A stretch of DNA of 64,000 nt from Dyadobacter chenwenxiniae (GTDB lineage: Bacteria; Bacteroidota; Bacteroidia; Cytophagales; Spirosomataceae). The notes under the pieces are model-generated. The model searched no databases and was not told where the DNA came from. It worked only from the letters and a program-made list of their open reading frames with translations. The position numbers and the translations under genes were made by a program. Numbering within the stretch: position 1 is the stretch's first letter; every line of letters begins with the position of its first letter. Below are positions 34,889 to 44,797 of this stretch, one piece after another. The DNA lies in contig NZ_CP094997.1 of NCBI RefSeq assembly GCF_022869785.1, positions 744,001 to 808,000 of the forward strand, written 5' to 3'.

Positions 34889-37264
34889 TTATAATTTTTC
34901 TTCAAAAAGCTTCCATATCCGCTTGTATTCGTCTGTCCAGGATGAGGCTTCTACGAACGCATGATCTTCCATCGGATAGGAAGCCAGCTCCCAATTATTT
35001 TTGCCCAGTTCGATCAGCCGCTGCGAAAGTCTGACAACGTCCTGATAATGTACATTTACGTCCACCATGCCGTGGCATATCAGCAAATTGTTTTTAAGGC
35101 CCGCTGCATAATAGATAGGGGAACTTTTCCTGTAGGCCAGGCTGTCTGACTGGGGCTCATTCAAAATGTTCGCAGTGTAGGGATGGTTATAGGCTGCCCA
35201 GTCGGTGACCGGACGTAACGCAGCCCCGGCGGCGAAAACATCCGGAGCAGTGAAGAGGCCCATCAATGTGATAAAACCGCCATACGAGCCGCCGTAAATG
35301 CCTATTTTCTTGGGGTTTATACCGTAGTTTTTAATCAGCCATTTCGCACCGTCGACATTATCCGTCAGATCCTTGCCGCCCATAAATCTGTAAATGCCGG
35401 TGCGCCAGTCGCGCCCGTAACCCGAGCTTGCGCGATAGTCCAGATCTAAAACCGTGTAACCTTGGTCCACCAGCATGTTATTGAACATATACTCCCTGAA
35501 ATACTGGCTCCACCATTTATGTGCATTTTGCAGATAACCCGCGCCGTGCACAAAAATGACAGCCTTTCCATTCGACTTCCTCGGCTCATAAACCCGTGCG
35601 TAAATGTCCTGACCGTCCGTTGCCTTTATGGTCACGACTTTCGCTTTTCTCCATGGATATGACAAAAATTCCTGGGTTACAGATTGGGTAATTTGCTCAG
35701 GTTTGGCAGTCTTTGCATGCGAAACCGCAGGATTTTCCATCACAAACAATTCCCACGGAACATTGCTCTGCGAATAGCGAATGGCAAGTTTGGTTTCATC
35801 CGGTGAAAGCGTAACCTCGTGGGCCCCGGTTTGGTGCGTTATGCGCACGCGTTGACCGCCCGCAACCGGCATACTGTAAAAATGCTGCTCACCCGGATGC
35901 ACTTCGTTGGTAATGAGGTAAAAGGTTTTTTTATCTTTTGACAAATTAACATGCTGAACCTCAAACTTGCCGGACGTGAGCGCCGTTTTCTTGCCACTGG
36001 TGACATCCAGACTGTAAAGATGCGAGTAACCCGTTTCCTCGCTTTGGAAGTAAATGGTGTTTTCGTCGATGAAGCCAATTTCCCCGGAGCTCATCGGATA
36101 ACCGCCAATGCCCGGCCCGCCAATCCACGCTTCGTCCCTTTGGCGATCGAGCAATTTCAATGTCAATGTCTCCGGATTGAATGCCATGATCCAGCGATCT
36201 TTCGCATCGGTTGACCGCACAATAACAACCGCATTTTCACCATTTTCCGACCAGAATGGTCCGTTAATGATCACGTCACGCTGTTTGTTTTTCCATGCGG
36301 AGTCCAGTTTGGGATAATCTTTCACATAATCCGGCTTGTCCGTAATGCCCGGAATATCCTTGACACTCACCCTCAATGTTGTGTCTCTTTTAACATTGTA
36401 AACCCAAAACTCAGAATCCGAAGTCGGCGCGCCGACCTTGGTTCTTGCGGAAATGTCTTCGGTGAAGCCAGACTCTGTAACGTAATTGGGTACAATTGTT
36501 GATTTTGCGGCCTTGTTTGTCTGAGTTAATCTGTAAGTAATGTATCGTCCATCCGGACTGATTTCCTGGTTAGTCAGACTTTTTTCGCCAATGTAAATTT
36601 CTTTTGGGTATGATGCCCTTTCAGCATCGGTTATCTTTTTGCCCGCATCCTTTTTCGCCTTTCTTTCCTTCAAAACCTCAAACATTGCCAGCTGATCATC
36701 CTTTAAAAATTTTTCCTGACCATCCGGGTTGGGATCTGCCTTCTTTGTTCCTGTTTTGAAATCGGTTAGCTGGCTCAACAGCCCGCTTTCTAAGGTAATG
36801 CTGAAGAGGTTCATTCCCTGGGTGAAAATAACCTTCTCATTATCACCACTAAAAACAGGGTTGCTTTCCCGTTCGACTGTGTTGGTCAGTTGCCGGACCT
36901 TGAAATCCGCTGTCGAAATCAGGAAAATGTCGCCATTCTTTTCGTAGAGGCGCTGCGCTTTTTGTTTGTCAAAAACATTACTTTTCGCGGGCAGTGTTCT
37001 GCGTTCGGCCGGCGCGATCTTGTTTATTTTTTTAGACGACAGATCGTAGCCATAAAGCGAATCGCCTGCGTTCTTATTTGGATTCCAATTGAAATAAATC
37101 GTCTTACTGTCTTCCGACCAGGCAATTTCCGTTGGCGAAGTCCCTATCCATTTCTTAGGGTCCCGCATAATTTTCTCAACGGTAAGCACGCCCAGGGTTT
37201 GAGCAATAGACGATTTGGAAAGTAAACAAAGTGCTAGGCAGGCGATGCGAAAAACATGGAACAT
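34889..37264 (-). CDS. S9 family prolyl oligopeptidase / dipeptidyl peptidase IV-like
   Basis: 791 residues with a signal peptide (to about residue 21). An N-terminal WD40-like beta-propeller (DPPIV N domain, around 80-500) is followed by the alpha/beta hydrolase domain. The nucleophile is in YGGSYGGF near residue 660, the catalytic Asp in CHGMVDVNVHYQ and the His in MEDHAFVE near the end. It cleaves dipeptides in the periplasm. All catalytic residues are intact. Confidence 0.9.
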   Translation of the reverse strand: MFHVFRIACLALCLLSKSSIAQTLGVLTVEKIMRDPKKWIGTSPTEIAWSEDSKTIYFNWNPNKNAGDSLYGYDLSSKKINKIAPAERRTLPAKSNVFDKQKAQRLYEKNGDIFLISTADFKVRQLTNTVERESNPVFSGDNEKVIFTQGMNLFSITLESGLLSQLTDFKTGTKKADPNPDGQEKFLKDDQLAMFEVLKERKAKKDAGKKITDAERASYPKEIYIGEKSLTNQEISPDGRYITYRLTQTNKAAKSTIVPNYVTESGFTEDISARTKVGAPTSDSEFWVYNVKRDTTLRVSVKDIPGITDKPDYVKDYPKLDSAWKNKQRDVIINGPFWSENGENAVVIVRSTDAKDRWIMAFNPETLTLKLLDRQRDEAWIGGPGIGGYPMSSGEIGFIDENTIYFQSEETGYSHLYSLDVTSGKKTALTSGKFEVQHVNLSKDKKTFYLITNEVHPGEQHFYSMPVAGGQRVRITHQTGAHEVTLSPDETKLAIRYSQSNVPWELFVMENPAVSHAKTAKPEQITQSVTQEFLSYPWRKAKVVTIKATDGQDIYARVYEPRKSNGKAVIFVHGAGYLQNAHKWWSQYFREYMFNNMLVDQGYTVLDLDYRASSGYGRDWRTGIYRFMGGKDLTDNVDGAKWLIKNYGINPKKIGIYGGSYGGFITLMGLFTAPDVFAAGAALRPVTDWAAYNHPYTANILNEPQSDSLAYRKSSPIYYAAGLKNNLLICHGMVDVNVHYQDVVRLSQRLIELGKNNWELASYPMEDHAFVEASSWTDEYKRIWKLFEEKL

Positions 37265-37384
37265 ATGATCGTGTAACTTTTATTTTGTGTCGGTTAAAGA
37301 TAAATCATGTTATGATACATTGAAGAAAGGCACTAAAAGTTAACGCTCCAAGTACTATTTTTGACGGTTACCATTCACTCACGT

Positions 37385-39886
37385 ATGAAAATTTCTTGCT
37401 GGCTTGCTTTAATAGTTGTGTTTTTGTTTCAAATGGCATGCACTGACCACAAATCCGAAATTCCTGAAAAAGGGGTTAGTTACCAGTTAAATAAAAGGCG
37501 GAAAGCAACCATAGACAGCATTAGTTACAACATTCAGCTTGACATACCGCGTGAGAAAAGTGAATCGATCAAAGGGATCGAGACGATTTCTTTTAACCTT
37601 AATGCACTTGATTCAGCGTTGGTTTTGGATTTCAATTCGGATAGCACGCACATTATATCGGTGCAATCGGAAGGGGAGGAGATTGAGTTTGAAGTGGCTA
37701 ACCAGCACATTGTAATCGGGCCGGACGGACTCAAAAAAGGCAGGAATACATTAACGATCGGCTTCATAGCGGGTAACCTTTCCCTGAACAGGAGCGACGA
37801 ATATTTATACACGCTTTTCGTCCCGGACCGTGCGTCAACCTGTTTTCCGCTATTCGACCAGCCCAACTTAAAGGCAACTTATGCATTAACATTGAGCGTT
37901 CCCGACGGCTGGGAGGCGGTTTCGAATGGCAGTTTGAAGTCCAAAACTTCCCGTAGCGGAAAGTGTGTTTTCCAGTTTTCGGAAACCAAACCGATCAGCT
38001 CCTATTTATTTGCGTTCGCGGCGGGAAAGTTTTCAAAAACCGAAAAAACGGTGGAAGGCAGGGCAATGACCATGTATTACCGGGAAACCGATACTGCGAA
38101 AGTGAGTCGGAATAAAAATGAGATTTTCGATCTCCATGCCAAATCCCTTTCGTGGCTTGAAGATTACACGGGTATTTCCTACCCGTTTGAAAAGTTTGAT
38201 TTTGTCCTGATCCCGTCGTTCCAATATGGCGGCATGGAACACCCCGGCTCTGTTTTTTATAACGAGTCAGCACTTTTTCTGGACGAAAACGCATCTGTAA
38301 ATGAAAAAATGGCGCGTGCGAGTGTGATCGCCCATGAGTCGGCGCATATGTGGTTTGGCGATCTGGTTACGATGGACTGGTTTAATGATGTGTGGCTGAA
38401 AGAGGTTTTCGCCAATTTCATGGCTGCGAAAATCGTTCATCCAAGTTTCCCCGGAATCAACCACGAACTGCGCTTCCTGCTGGCACATTATCCCCATGCG
38501 TACGAGGTCGACCGGACGGCGGGCACTAATCCGGTTTTGCAGGATCTGGGCAATTTGAAAAACGCCGGAACATTGTACGGAGCCATTATTTACATGAAAG
38601 CACCCATCATCATGCGGCAGCTGGAAAGGAAAATAGGCGCAAAGTTAATGCGTGAAAGCCTGGCGGAATATTTGAAAACCTATGCTTACCAAAACGCCCG
38701 CTGGGACGACCTGATCCGGATCATAGACAATAAAACGCCGCTTGACATTGCTGATTGGAGCCGCGTATGGGTGAAGACGCCCGGAATGCCTGAATATGCT
38801 TTATCCAATGAGACGAAAGGCACATACATTCAAAAACGGGATTCTGTTTCTAACCGGATATGGCAGCAACCCGTTGCATTTAAAGACATTACCTTGGGTC
38901 AGAAACATTTCCATTTTCCAAATCCCGATGGGGCTGGTTACGGTTATTTTCAAATGGACAGCGCGAGCACTTCCTATTTTTTTACGAACTATAATAAGAA
39001 AGGTGACTCCATTTTCTCGAAGCCTGTCTTCCGTGGCGCGATGCTGGTCAACGTCTGGGAAGGCTTCCTGCGTGGTGACGGACCGGACGCAAGCGCGCTT
39101 TTGAGTGATTTTCTGAAAGTATTGCCGAAAGAGAAGGATCCGTTGCTGACAGATTATCTGCTCGGACGTGTGCAAACCATTTGGTGGTCATTCCTGAGCG
39201 ATGAAAACAGAGATAGATATCAGCCAGCGATTGAAAAAGGGATATGGAGCTTGCTTAATGAGGTGCCGGATAAGGGAATGAAAAAGTCCTATTTCCGGAC
39301 GTTCAAACGCGTTGCATTGAGCGATGATGCCTATCAGAAAATGGAATCGCTTTGGAATAAAACATTGGTTTTAAATGATCTTGCATTGTCGGAGGACGAC
39401 AGGATTTCATTGGCTTATGAATTGGCCGTCAGAGCAAAAGGCGATGAAAAGACCATATTGCAAATGCAGCTGGACAGCACCAAAAATCCTGATCGCAAGG
39501 CCAGAATGCAGTTTGCTATTCCGTCTTTAAGCCAGGATGAGAGAAAGCGGGATGCATTTTTTGAATCATTAAAAAAACCTGAGAACCGGGAGAAAGAGGC
39601 TTGGGTGCTGGATGGATTATCCAATTTGCACCATCCGCTACGTTCTGCCACCGCTATCAAATATTTGCAGCCATCGCTGGAAATGTTGCAGGAAATTCAG
39701 CTTACGGGCGATATCTTTTTTCCGACGCGCTGGACAAATGCAACCTTTTCAGGGCATTCATCCAGAGCCGCAACCGACGTCGCCAGCAAATTTCTTGCAA
39801 AGCACCCGGATTATCCTTATTTTCTCAAAAACAAGGTGTTGCAAGCCATTGATCTTCCGCAACGGGCAGCGAGGCTGAAGCGTTAA
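37385..39886 (+). CDS. M1 family aminopeptidase lipoprotein
   Basis: About 833 residues from the ATG at 37385 (a TTG at 37361 lies in frame upstream). A lipoprotein signal (lipobox FQMAC) precedes the M1 domain. GGMEHPG stands in the GAMEN position and the zinc site is HESAHMWFGD near residue 317, with the third ligand Glu 19 residues later in WLKEVFANF. It removes N-terminal amino acids from peptides at the envelope. The catalytic set looks intact. Confidence 0.9.
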   Translation: MKISCWLALIVVFLFQMACTDHKSEIPEKGVSYQLNKRRKATIDSISYNIQLDIPREKSESIKGIETISFNLNALDSALVLDFNSDSTHIISVQSEGEEIEFEVANQHIVIGPDGLKKGRNTLTIGFIAGNLSLNRSDEYLYTLFVPDRASTCFPLFDQPNLKATYALTLSVPDGWEAVSNGSLKSKTSRSGKCVFQFSETKPISSYLFAFAAGKFSKTEKTVEGRAMTMYYRETDTAKVSRNKNEIFDLHAKSLSWLEDYTGISYPFEKFDFVLIPSFQYGGMEHPGSVFYNESALFLDENASVNEKMARASVIAHESAHMWFGDLVTMDWFNDVWLKEVFANFMAAKIVHPSFPGINHELRFLLAHYPHAYEVDRTAGTNPVLQDLGNLKNAGTLYGAIIYMKAPIIMRQLERKIGAKLMRESLAEYLKTYAYQNARWDDLIRIIDNKTPLDIADWSRVWVKTPGMPEYALSNETKGTYIQKRDSVSNRIWQQPVAFKDITLGQKHFHFPNPDGAGYGYFQMDSASTSYFFTNYNKKGDSIFSKPVFRGAMLVNVWEGFLRGDGPDASALLSDFLKVLPKEKDPLLTDYLLGRVQTIWWSFLSDENRDRYQPAIEKGIWSLLNEVPDKGMKKSYFRTFKRVALSDDAYQKMESLWNKTLVLNDLALSEDDRISLAYELAVRAKGDEKTILQMQLDSTKNPDRKARMQFAIPSLSQDERKRDAFFESLKKPENREKEAWVLDGLSNLHHPLRSATAIKYLQPSLEMLQEIQLTGDIFFPTRWTNATFSGHSSRAATDVASKFLAKHPDYPYFLKNKVLQAIDLPQRAARLKR

Positions 39887-39905
39887 TGAATGCGTATTAC
39901 ATAAC

Positions 39906-40056
39906 ATTACATCCCTGCGGGATTTTCGTTACACGGATACATTGTTGCTACCAATATTTTATCCCGTCGGGATTATCGAAACCTGAATCGCGGAGCGATG
40001 GAATATTGGTAGAAAAATACAGTGACCGCATGACCCAAATCCCGGAGGGATGTAAT
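39906..40056. repeat. Nested inverted-repeat element (MITE/REP-like), 151 bp
   Basis: The outer arms 39906-39925 (ATTACATCCCTGCGGGATTT) and 40037-40056 are reverse complements with one mismatch in 20. An inner pair, TACCAATATT at 39949-39958 and AATATTGGTA at 40002-40011, is perfectly complementary, and further ATCCCGNNGGGAT-type palindromes lie between. No protein is encoded. It fills the gap between the convergent aminopeptidase and glyoxalase genes. The structure fits a miniature transposable or REP-like element of Cytophagales. Confidence 0.72.
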
Positions 40057-40072
40057 GGAAACCCTGTGCACG

Positions 40073-40456
40073 TCATTCCCGCTCAACCGGGGCGTATGTT
40101 ACCAAGTCGATGCCAATGCCGTTTGGGTCAACAATGGCGAAGTGGCGGTCGCCCCATGGTTCGTCCCGAAGTTCAATTTCTATCGAAGTCCCTTTCTTTT
40201 TCAGGTCTTTATAAAGCTTGTCCACGTCTTCGACCTCAATAGTCAGGAACATTCCCTGGCCCTTGAACGGCTTTTGAAAAAGAGGCTGCTGGGATGGATG
40301 TTCGGGCAACAGGAAGCTGATTTCTGCCCCGCGACCGGGCGTGTGCATAAGGAGATAAAATTCGTTTTCGAATGTGACGCCAAAGCCAAGTGTTTTTTTG
40401 TAGAATGCCTTTGTTTCAGCGATCTTAGTAGTGACAATGCCTGCGTTAAGTTTCAT
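40073..40456 (-). CDS. VOC-family glyoxalase/bleomycin-resistance-like protein
   Basis: 127 residues of the vicinal oxygen chelate fold, with two beta-alpha-beta-beta-beta halves (MKLNAGIVTTKIAETKAFYKKTLGF; VEDVDKLYKDLKKKGT; WGDRHFAIVDPNGIGIDL). The usual DPxGN motif appears as DPNGI. Metal-ligand residues cannot be assigned with confidence. Function may be glyoxalase, dioxygenase or antibiotic binding. It ends next to the nested inverted-repeat element. Confidence 0.8.
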   Translation of the reverse strand: MKLNAGIVTTKIAETKAFYKKTLGFGVTFENEFYLLMHTPGRGAEISFLLPEHPSQQPLFQKPFKGQGMFLTIEVEDVDKLYKDLKKKGTSIEIELRDEPWGDRHFAIVDPNGIGIDLVTYAPVERE

Positions 40457-40535
40457 TTTCCAGATTATTTAGGTTGATAATATGGTTCAAATTTCGCTGA
40501 ATCGTCAACTGCAACATTGTAAAATTCGGACAAAA

Positions 40536-41348
40536 TCATCTTCCAAAAGCTCGCCCGGGTGTTACGCCGTATAAATTTTTGAATTCCTTTATGAAGTGCG
40601 CCTGATCATAGTAACCATCGAAGAACAGCTTATTTTCCCTCAGGCTTTGCTGTGAAGGTTTCGCACGTAGAATGTTTTGGAACCTGACAACTTTGCTGAA
40701 TGTCTTGACCGAGTCACCGATATAATAGGCAAAAAGTCTCCGTAACTGCCTCGGGCTGATACCGGTGTCGAGATCTGTTTCAACTTGAACAGCACCGTAA
40801 TTTTTGAGGATAAGGGATAGTGCTCCGTACAACCGGTGATCGTTGTCGAATTCGACATCTGCCAGCAAATCAATGAAATAGTGGTCGAACAGGGATTTGA
40901 CATCGGTCGCAGAAAGGCCGTTTTCAAAATGCGTTGCGATAAATTTTGCGGTTGCCGGAATGACCGATTCCAACGTCTCATATCGGTTGCTCAACTCCGC
41001 CGCATTGACGCGGAACATTTGCGGAAACATGGTTGGCAGGAAGCGCACGCCAATGTAATTGAAGATGTTTTCGAGCGGAAACTCGGTGTATTTTTTGCAG
41101 AAACCCATTACATAACTGTCTGCCGGGTCCGTAAGCTCGAAGAAAATGTCGATGCAGCCGTCCGCAACCACGCGGTAATGAAACGGTTCGTCCAGCGTTT
41201 GAGATGTTTGGAGCTGCCAGTAACAGTAAATGTAGTTTTGAAGACGCAAATCGGGTAAAAATTCGACGTAATTAACGTGTTTCGCCGACTGCTTCACAGT
41301 GGGCTGAATGGGGCTATAAAGCTTTCTGATCTCTGCTAACTCCCTCAA
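40536..41348 (-). CDS. AraC-family transcriptional regulator
   Basis: 270 residues. The C-terminal part carries two helix-turn-helix motifs of the AraC type (DTGISPRQLRRLFAYYIGDS and GYYDQAHFIKEFKNLYG followed by VTPGRAF). The N-terminal part is a cupin-like effector domain (RLQNYIYCYWQLQ). The start is TTG at 41348, since no ATG exists downstream of the upstream stop codon before the conserved N-terminus. It may regulate the glyoxalase or DinB neighbours. Confidence 0.83.
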   Translation of the reverse strand: MRELAEIRKLYSPIQPTVKQSAKHVNYVEFLPDLRLQNYIYCYWQLQTSQTLDEPFHYRVVADGCIDIFFELTDPADSYVMGFCKKYTEFPLENIFNYIGVRFLPTMFPQMFRVNAAELSNRYETLESVIPATAKFIATHFENGLSATDVKSLFDHYFIDLLADVEFDNDHRLYGALSLILKNYGAVQVETDLDTGISPRQLRRLFAYYIGDSVKTFSKVVRFQNILRAKPSQQSLRENKLFFDGYYDQAHFIKEFKNLYGVTPGRAFGR

Positions 41349-41443
41349 AATTGTCCGCTTTAATCGAGTAATGTACTGAGTGCCGGAGCTTTAAAGAGAA
41401 CAGGCATATTTTTTTTATTTTTTACAAATAAAAAATAAACGCT

Positions 41444-41947
41444 ATGGAAAACAAACTTTTTGCAAATGCCTACATCCAGGAGCTGGAGGCCGAGTACACG
41501 TCCACACGGAAATGTCTGGAAAGAATTCCGGAAACATCGTATAATTTCAAACCGCATCCCAAGTCAATGGAAATGGGATATCTTACATTACTCGTGGCGG
41601 AAATCCCGCTCTGGGTGGCTGTAATGGTGGAAGAAGGCGAAATTGATTTCGTTACTTTCAAACATATGGATACAAGGGAAAGGGAAGCTGTGGTCCGGCA
41701 TTACGACGAAAACATCGAGCGCGCAAAGGCTGCATTGCAAAATGCCACGGAAGAAGATCTGGCAAAAGAATTCAGACTCATGAATAAAGGGGAACTGTTG
41801 TACGCACAGCCAATGGTTGCTGCCATAGGGTCAACAATTAATCATTGGGTTCACCACAGAGGCCAACTGACCGTTTATATGCGGCTGAACGATATTGCGG
41901 TTCCCTCGATTTACGGACCATCCGCAGATGATAAAGGATTCAGCTAA
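41444..41947 (+). CDS. DinB-family protein
   Basis: 167 residues of the DinB/YfiT four-helix bundle. The metal-ligand His pattern is visible at the end (TINHWVHHRGQLTVYMRL), with a further conserved His expected in the first helix region (missing a clear match). These enzymes are often thiol-dependent transferases or detoxification proteins. It diverges from the AraC gene, and its stop overlaps the end of the HAD gene by 8 bp on opposite strands. Confidence 0.82.
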   Translation: MENKLFANAYIQELEAEYTSTRKCLERIPETSYNFKPHPKSMEMGYLTLLVAEIPLWVAVMVEEGEIDFVTFKHMDTREREAVVRHYDENIERAKAALQNATEEDLAKEFRLMNKGELLYAQPMVAAIGSTINHWVHHRGQLTVYMRLNDIAVPSIYGPSADDKGFS

Positions 41948-42572
41948 CCCGTTCGAAGCGTTCTTTTTTTAAGTCTTCCAGAATTTCTTTGGTTGATTCA
42001 AAACCCGTGTGGTGAAAAGCGCGCAGACCAAGTTTCTTGGCCATATTGGCAAACATGATACGGTCATCAAAATACACGCACTGACTGGGCGTTGCCTGCG
42101 CAATGCCCATTGCGAGTTCAAAGATGCGCGGGTCAGGCTTGCGCATTTTGACTTCACAAGATGATATAAAAGCATCGAAGGCTGTGTGAAGTTTAAATTT
42201 CTGAACGCGGTAATCATTCAGTTCTTTGCCTTCATTATTGATTGAAATGATGCGGAAGCCGCAATCATTTTTCCATTCTTTGAGCCACGCAAGCATCCCC
42301 GGAAGTTCCACGGACTGGGCGTACATAAACTCCTTAAAGTCCTCCCGAACAAAATCCCGGGGATGATTAAAGATCACCGTATCCAGATACTGATCCAGAT
42401 TAATGCTCCCAATTTCATAAACATTAAAAATGAAGTTATGAAGCTGATCCATTTCTTTATAATCCAGCCCAAATTTCTCCGCGGCCAGCAAACGCGATTC
42501 ATGGCCCCAGCCATTGCTCAGCAGGACACCGCCGATATCGAAAAAAAGTATTTTAAGGTCGCTGATCTGCAT
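41940..42572 (-). CDS. HAD-superfamily phosphatase (IA, YihX-like)
   Basis: 210 residues. Motif I reads FFDIGGVL (the nucleophile Asp first, Gly instead of the second Asp as in YihX and related alpha-D-glucose-1-phosphatases), motif II is in ISINNEG, and KMRKPDPRIFE with YFDDR give motifs III and IV. A sugar-phosphate phosphatase is likely. Substrate unknown. Confidence 0.82.
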   Translation of the reverse strand: MQISDLKILFFDIGGVLLSNGWGHESRLLAAEKFGLDYKEMDQLHNFIFNVYEIGSINLDQYLDTVIFNHPRDFVREDFKEFMYAQSVELPGMLAWLKEWKNDCGFRIISINNEGKELNDYRVQKFKLHTAFDAFISSCEVKMRKPDPRIFELAMGIAQATPSQCVYFDDRIMFANMAKKLGLRAFHHTGFESTKEILEDLKKERFERVS

Positions 42573-42679
42573 TGTAAAAAATTTGCTTTTATGAAACCGA
42601 AAACTCCGGCAATATATACATTTTCATCATCCCGGACGCGCTATGGGCAGGTTTGACATTCAGGCCAGCCACATTTTAA

Positions 42680-43702
42680 TTATTTTACATTTCGCTTGGC
42701 CCAGTTGAAAATAGTGGAATAGACTTCTTCCCTAACCGGTTTTCGGGAAAGGATGAGGTCATGCATACCGCCCTGAATGGCTTGAATGCTGTATTGCCCT
42801 ACGATGTTCTGTGCTTGTTTTGCTATTTCTTCCACATTGAGCACCGCGTCCCCGGTGAACATTACATCGCTCCACTTTTTTTCGTCAATAGATTTTGCGG
42901 AGTGGAGCACCAGAACGGGCTTGTCGATCTGCAAACCCTCTGATAATCTGAGTTGCCCTACATGGATGGCCCTGATCCAGCCAAAGTTGACAGGTGGCGC
43001 AATGTGTGGCTTCCAACCGAGATTATAGCTCCATTCACCATGCGCATCTTTGTGTAAACTCTCTCCATATAAGGGACTTAACCCAGCGCTGATCGTTGTT
43101 TCAGGATGCTTTTCAGCCCTCTTTACAATAACAGGAATAGCTGTTTTTTTCAAAACCGACTTTACATTCAAATCAAAAAACGGACTGTTTAGTAAAATAG
43201 CATCAAACATTTCCTTGCCCGTTCGCTCGGCTGCGTACAGAGATACAGCCAGACCGCCCGTCGAATGTCCGCTCAGTAAAATTTTGTCTGATCCTTCACT
43301 CTGGATGATATGGAGCACGGTGTCAATGTCAGCGAAATATTCGGAAAGATCGCGTACATTATTAAACTTCTGATTGGCAAGATAAGACCTCCCATATTTG
43401 CGTAAATCGACCGCGTAAAAATTGTAACCTTCCTGAATGAAACGCTCGGCCATTTCTTCCTGGAAAAAGTAGTCGTTAAAGCCATGCACGTAAAGAACCG
43501 CCTTATCGCTTTTTTCAGGGGTTTGTTTTTTAATGACTGTACAGGTTACACTGCCCTCATAGTCGGAGGGCTGTACAATGGTCGCTTGCTTGAAGCCGTG
43601 GCCCAGAATGTCAGCAAAGTAAGTAACTTGTCCGTACAGCGAACCGCAACCTGTAAGGATCAGGGCACAGGATAAGAGTAGTTTTTGGGATAAAAAATAC
43701 AT
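42680..43702 (-). CDS. Alpha/beta hydrolase lipoprotein (S33/lysophospholipase-like)
   Basis: 340 residues with a lipoprotein signal (lipobox LTGC) and an alpha/beta hydrolase domain: oxyanion region YVHGFNDYF, nucleophile elbow SGHSTGGLA near residue 145, and a late GGMHDLIL carrying the catalytic His. The serine, aspartate and histidine are all present. Substrate may be a monoacylglycerol or peptide. It is followed downstream by a HAD gene on the same strand after a 100-bp gap. Confidence 0.82.
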   Translation of the reverse strand: MYFLSQKLLLSCALILTGCGSLYGQVTYFADILGHGFKQATIVQPSDYEGSVTCTVIKKQTPEKSDKAVLYVHGFNDYFFQEEMAERFIQEGYNFYAVDLRKYGRSYLANQKFNNVRDLSEYFADIDTVLHIIQSEGSDKILLSGHSTGGLAVSLYAAERTGKEMFDAILLNSPFFDLNVKSVLKKTAIPVIVKRAEKHPETTISAGLSPLYGESLHKDAHGEWSYNLGWKPHIAPPVNFGWIRAIHVGQLRLSEGLQIDKPVLVLHSAKSIDEKKWSDVMFTGDAVLNVEEIAKQAQNIVGQYSIQAIQGGMHDLILSRKPVREEVYSTIFNWAKRNVK

Positions 43703-43737
43703 GATTATTTAATCTCCATCAGGTCAGAAACATAAAA

Positions 43738-44556
43738 TTACTCGATTTTTTTAAGTTCAGCACCGCGGTCCGGTTTGAGGTTCACATTCAAAAACGCTGC
43801 ATTTGTATTATTTTCAATGGTAAAACCTTTGGCAAAATCAATTTCAACAGCAACAGCATTGGTATTGAACTTGAAAATATGACCGCCTGCATTCAGGTCA
43901 TCCGCAATATAGTGCAAATGGAATCCCGGCACATTGGCTCTGGCCAGGTAGGGCGGGAGCAGGAACCCAACGCACGTGCCAGTCGTGTTATTGTAGTTAA
44001 AAAGTTTCTGATGTTCGCCTAAATGTGCCGTTAGTGTTGTGTAGGGCGGTTTTGCCGGACTGGCAGCGCGGGTTGTCATAGATGAAAAGGACCCGGTGAT
44101 TTTGATTGCATATATGGTATTTGCATTTAGTTTTTCAATCAAATGTTCCTGCAATTGCTCATAACTCAAACCGGGCTCATTAAAATAGATGGTCGTATCA
44201 GCCTTGAAGAATTTAACAAAAGCAGCGGAAGTGCTGTCGCTGTCAGAGGCTTCTTTAACACGGCCATCGGAGCTCATTTTAAACACTTTACCTTTAAGCA
44301 TAATCAGTTCGCCGTCCACTTTATTAAAAGTGCCCACACCGAAATCGCCTTTTGGTTTCAAATCCCCTATTCTCAAATTCCCATCAAAAACGCCGGCCAT
44401 CAATGCATCGATGATCGAGTATTGATACATGAAATCCTTCTCGCGCTCTGCGTCGGACGCAGGCATTTTTGCAGTTTGGCAGCATATTAAGAAGATAGAA
44501 ATGACAATGGCCGGCAGCATGGAAGGAAACCGGTGACTGGTAAAGTAATGCTTCAT
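43738..44556 (-). CDS. budA: Alpha-acetolactate decarboxylase, lipoprotein form
   Basis: 272 residues. The zinc site HLHYIADDLNAGGH, near residue 210, contains the three His ligands, and Glu in FNKVDGELIMLKG plus Arg in FSSMTTRAA match the catalytic residues of acetolactate decarboxylase, which converts 2-acetolactate to acetoin. The N-terminus is a lipoprotein signal (Cys near residue 25, LICC), so the enzyme is apparently outside the cytoplasm. No acetolactate synthase gene is near. A secreted form exists in Brevibacillus, but a lipoprotein form is unusual. Confidence 0.85.
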   Translation of the reverse strand: MKHYFTSHRFPSMLPAIVISIFLICCQTAKMPASDAEREKDFMYQYSIIDALMAGVFDGNLRIGDLKPKGDFGVGTFNKVDGELIMLKGKVFKMSSDGRVKEASDSDSTSAAFVKFFKADTTIYFNEPGLSYEQLQEHLIEKLNANTIYAIKITGSFSSMTTRAASPAKPPYTTLTAHLGEHQKLFNYNNTTGTCVGFLLPPYLARANVPGFHLHYIADDLNAGGHIFKFNTNAVAVEIDFAKGFTIENNTNAAFLNVNLKPDRGAELKKIE

Positions 44557-44797
44557 TTATAGGATACGGGGATCGTTTAGTTTAGGGCCTTCCCGTGTTG
44601 TTAAAACACAAAATAAAGTTTGTCTACTCAGCATGAATGTGGCACAGGCTCCGGCCATTTTTATTTTTCCACTTGAATAGAATCCTGGCGATGTTAATTA
44701 GGAGGAAATGAAGGAAAAGCTGCGCTTTGTTGATATTTTAGAAAAAAAGGCTCAACTTAAAAACAGTTACAATTCCTTTAACCAATCACTCCTTAAA

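Noticed and set aside
44700..44797. AGGAGG followed by an ATG at 44708 as the start of the dipeptidase
   Set aside because: It would put 30 residues in front of a clean signal peptide; Bacteroidetes rarely rely on Shine-Dalgarno sites.
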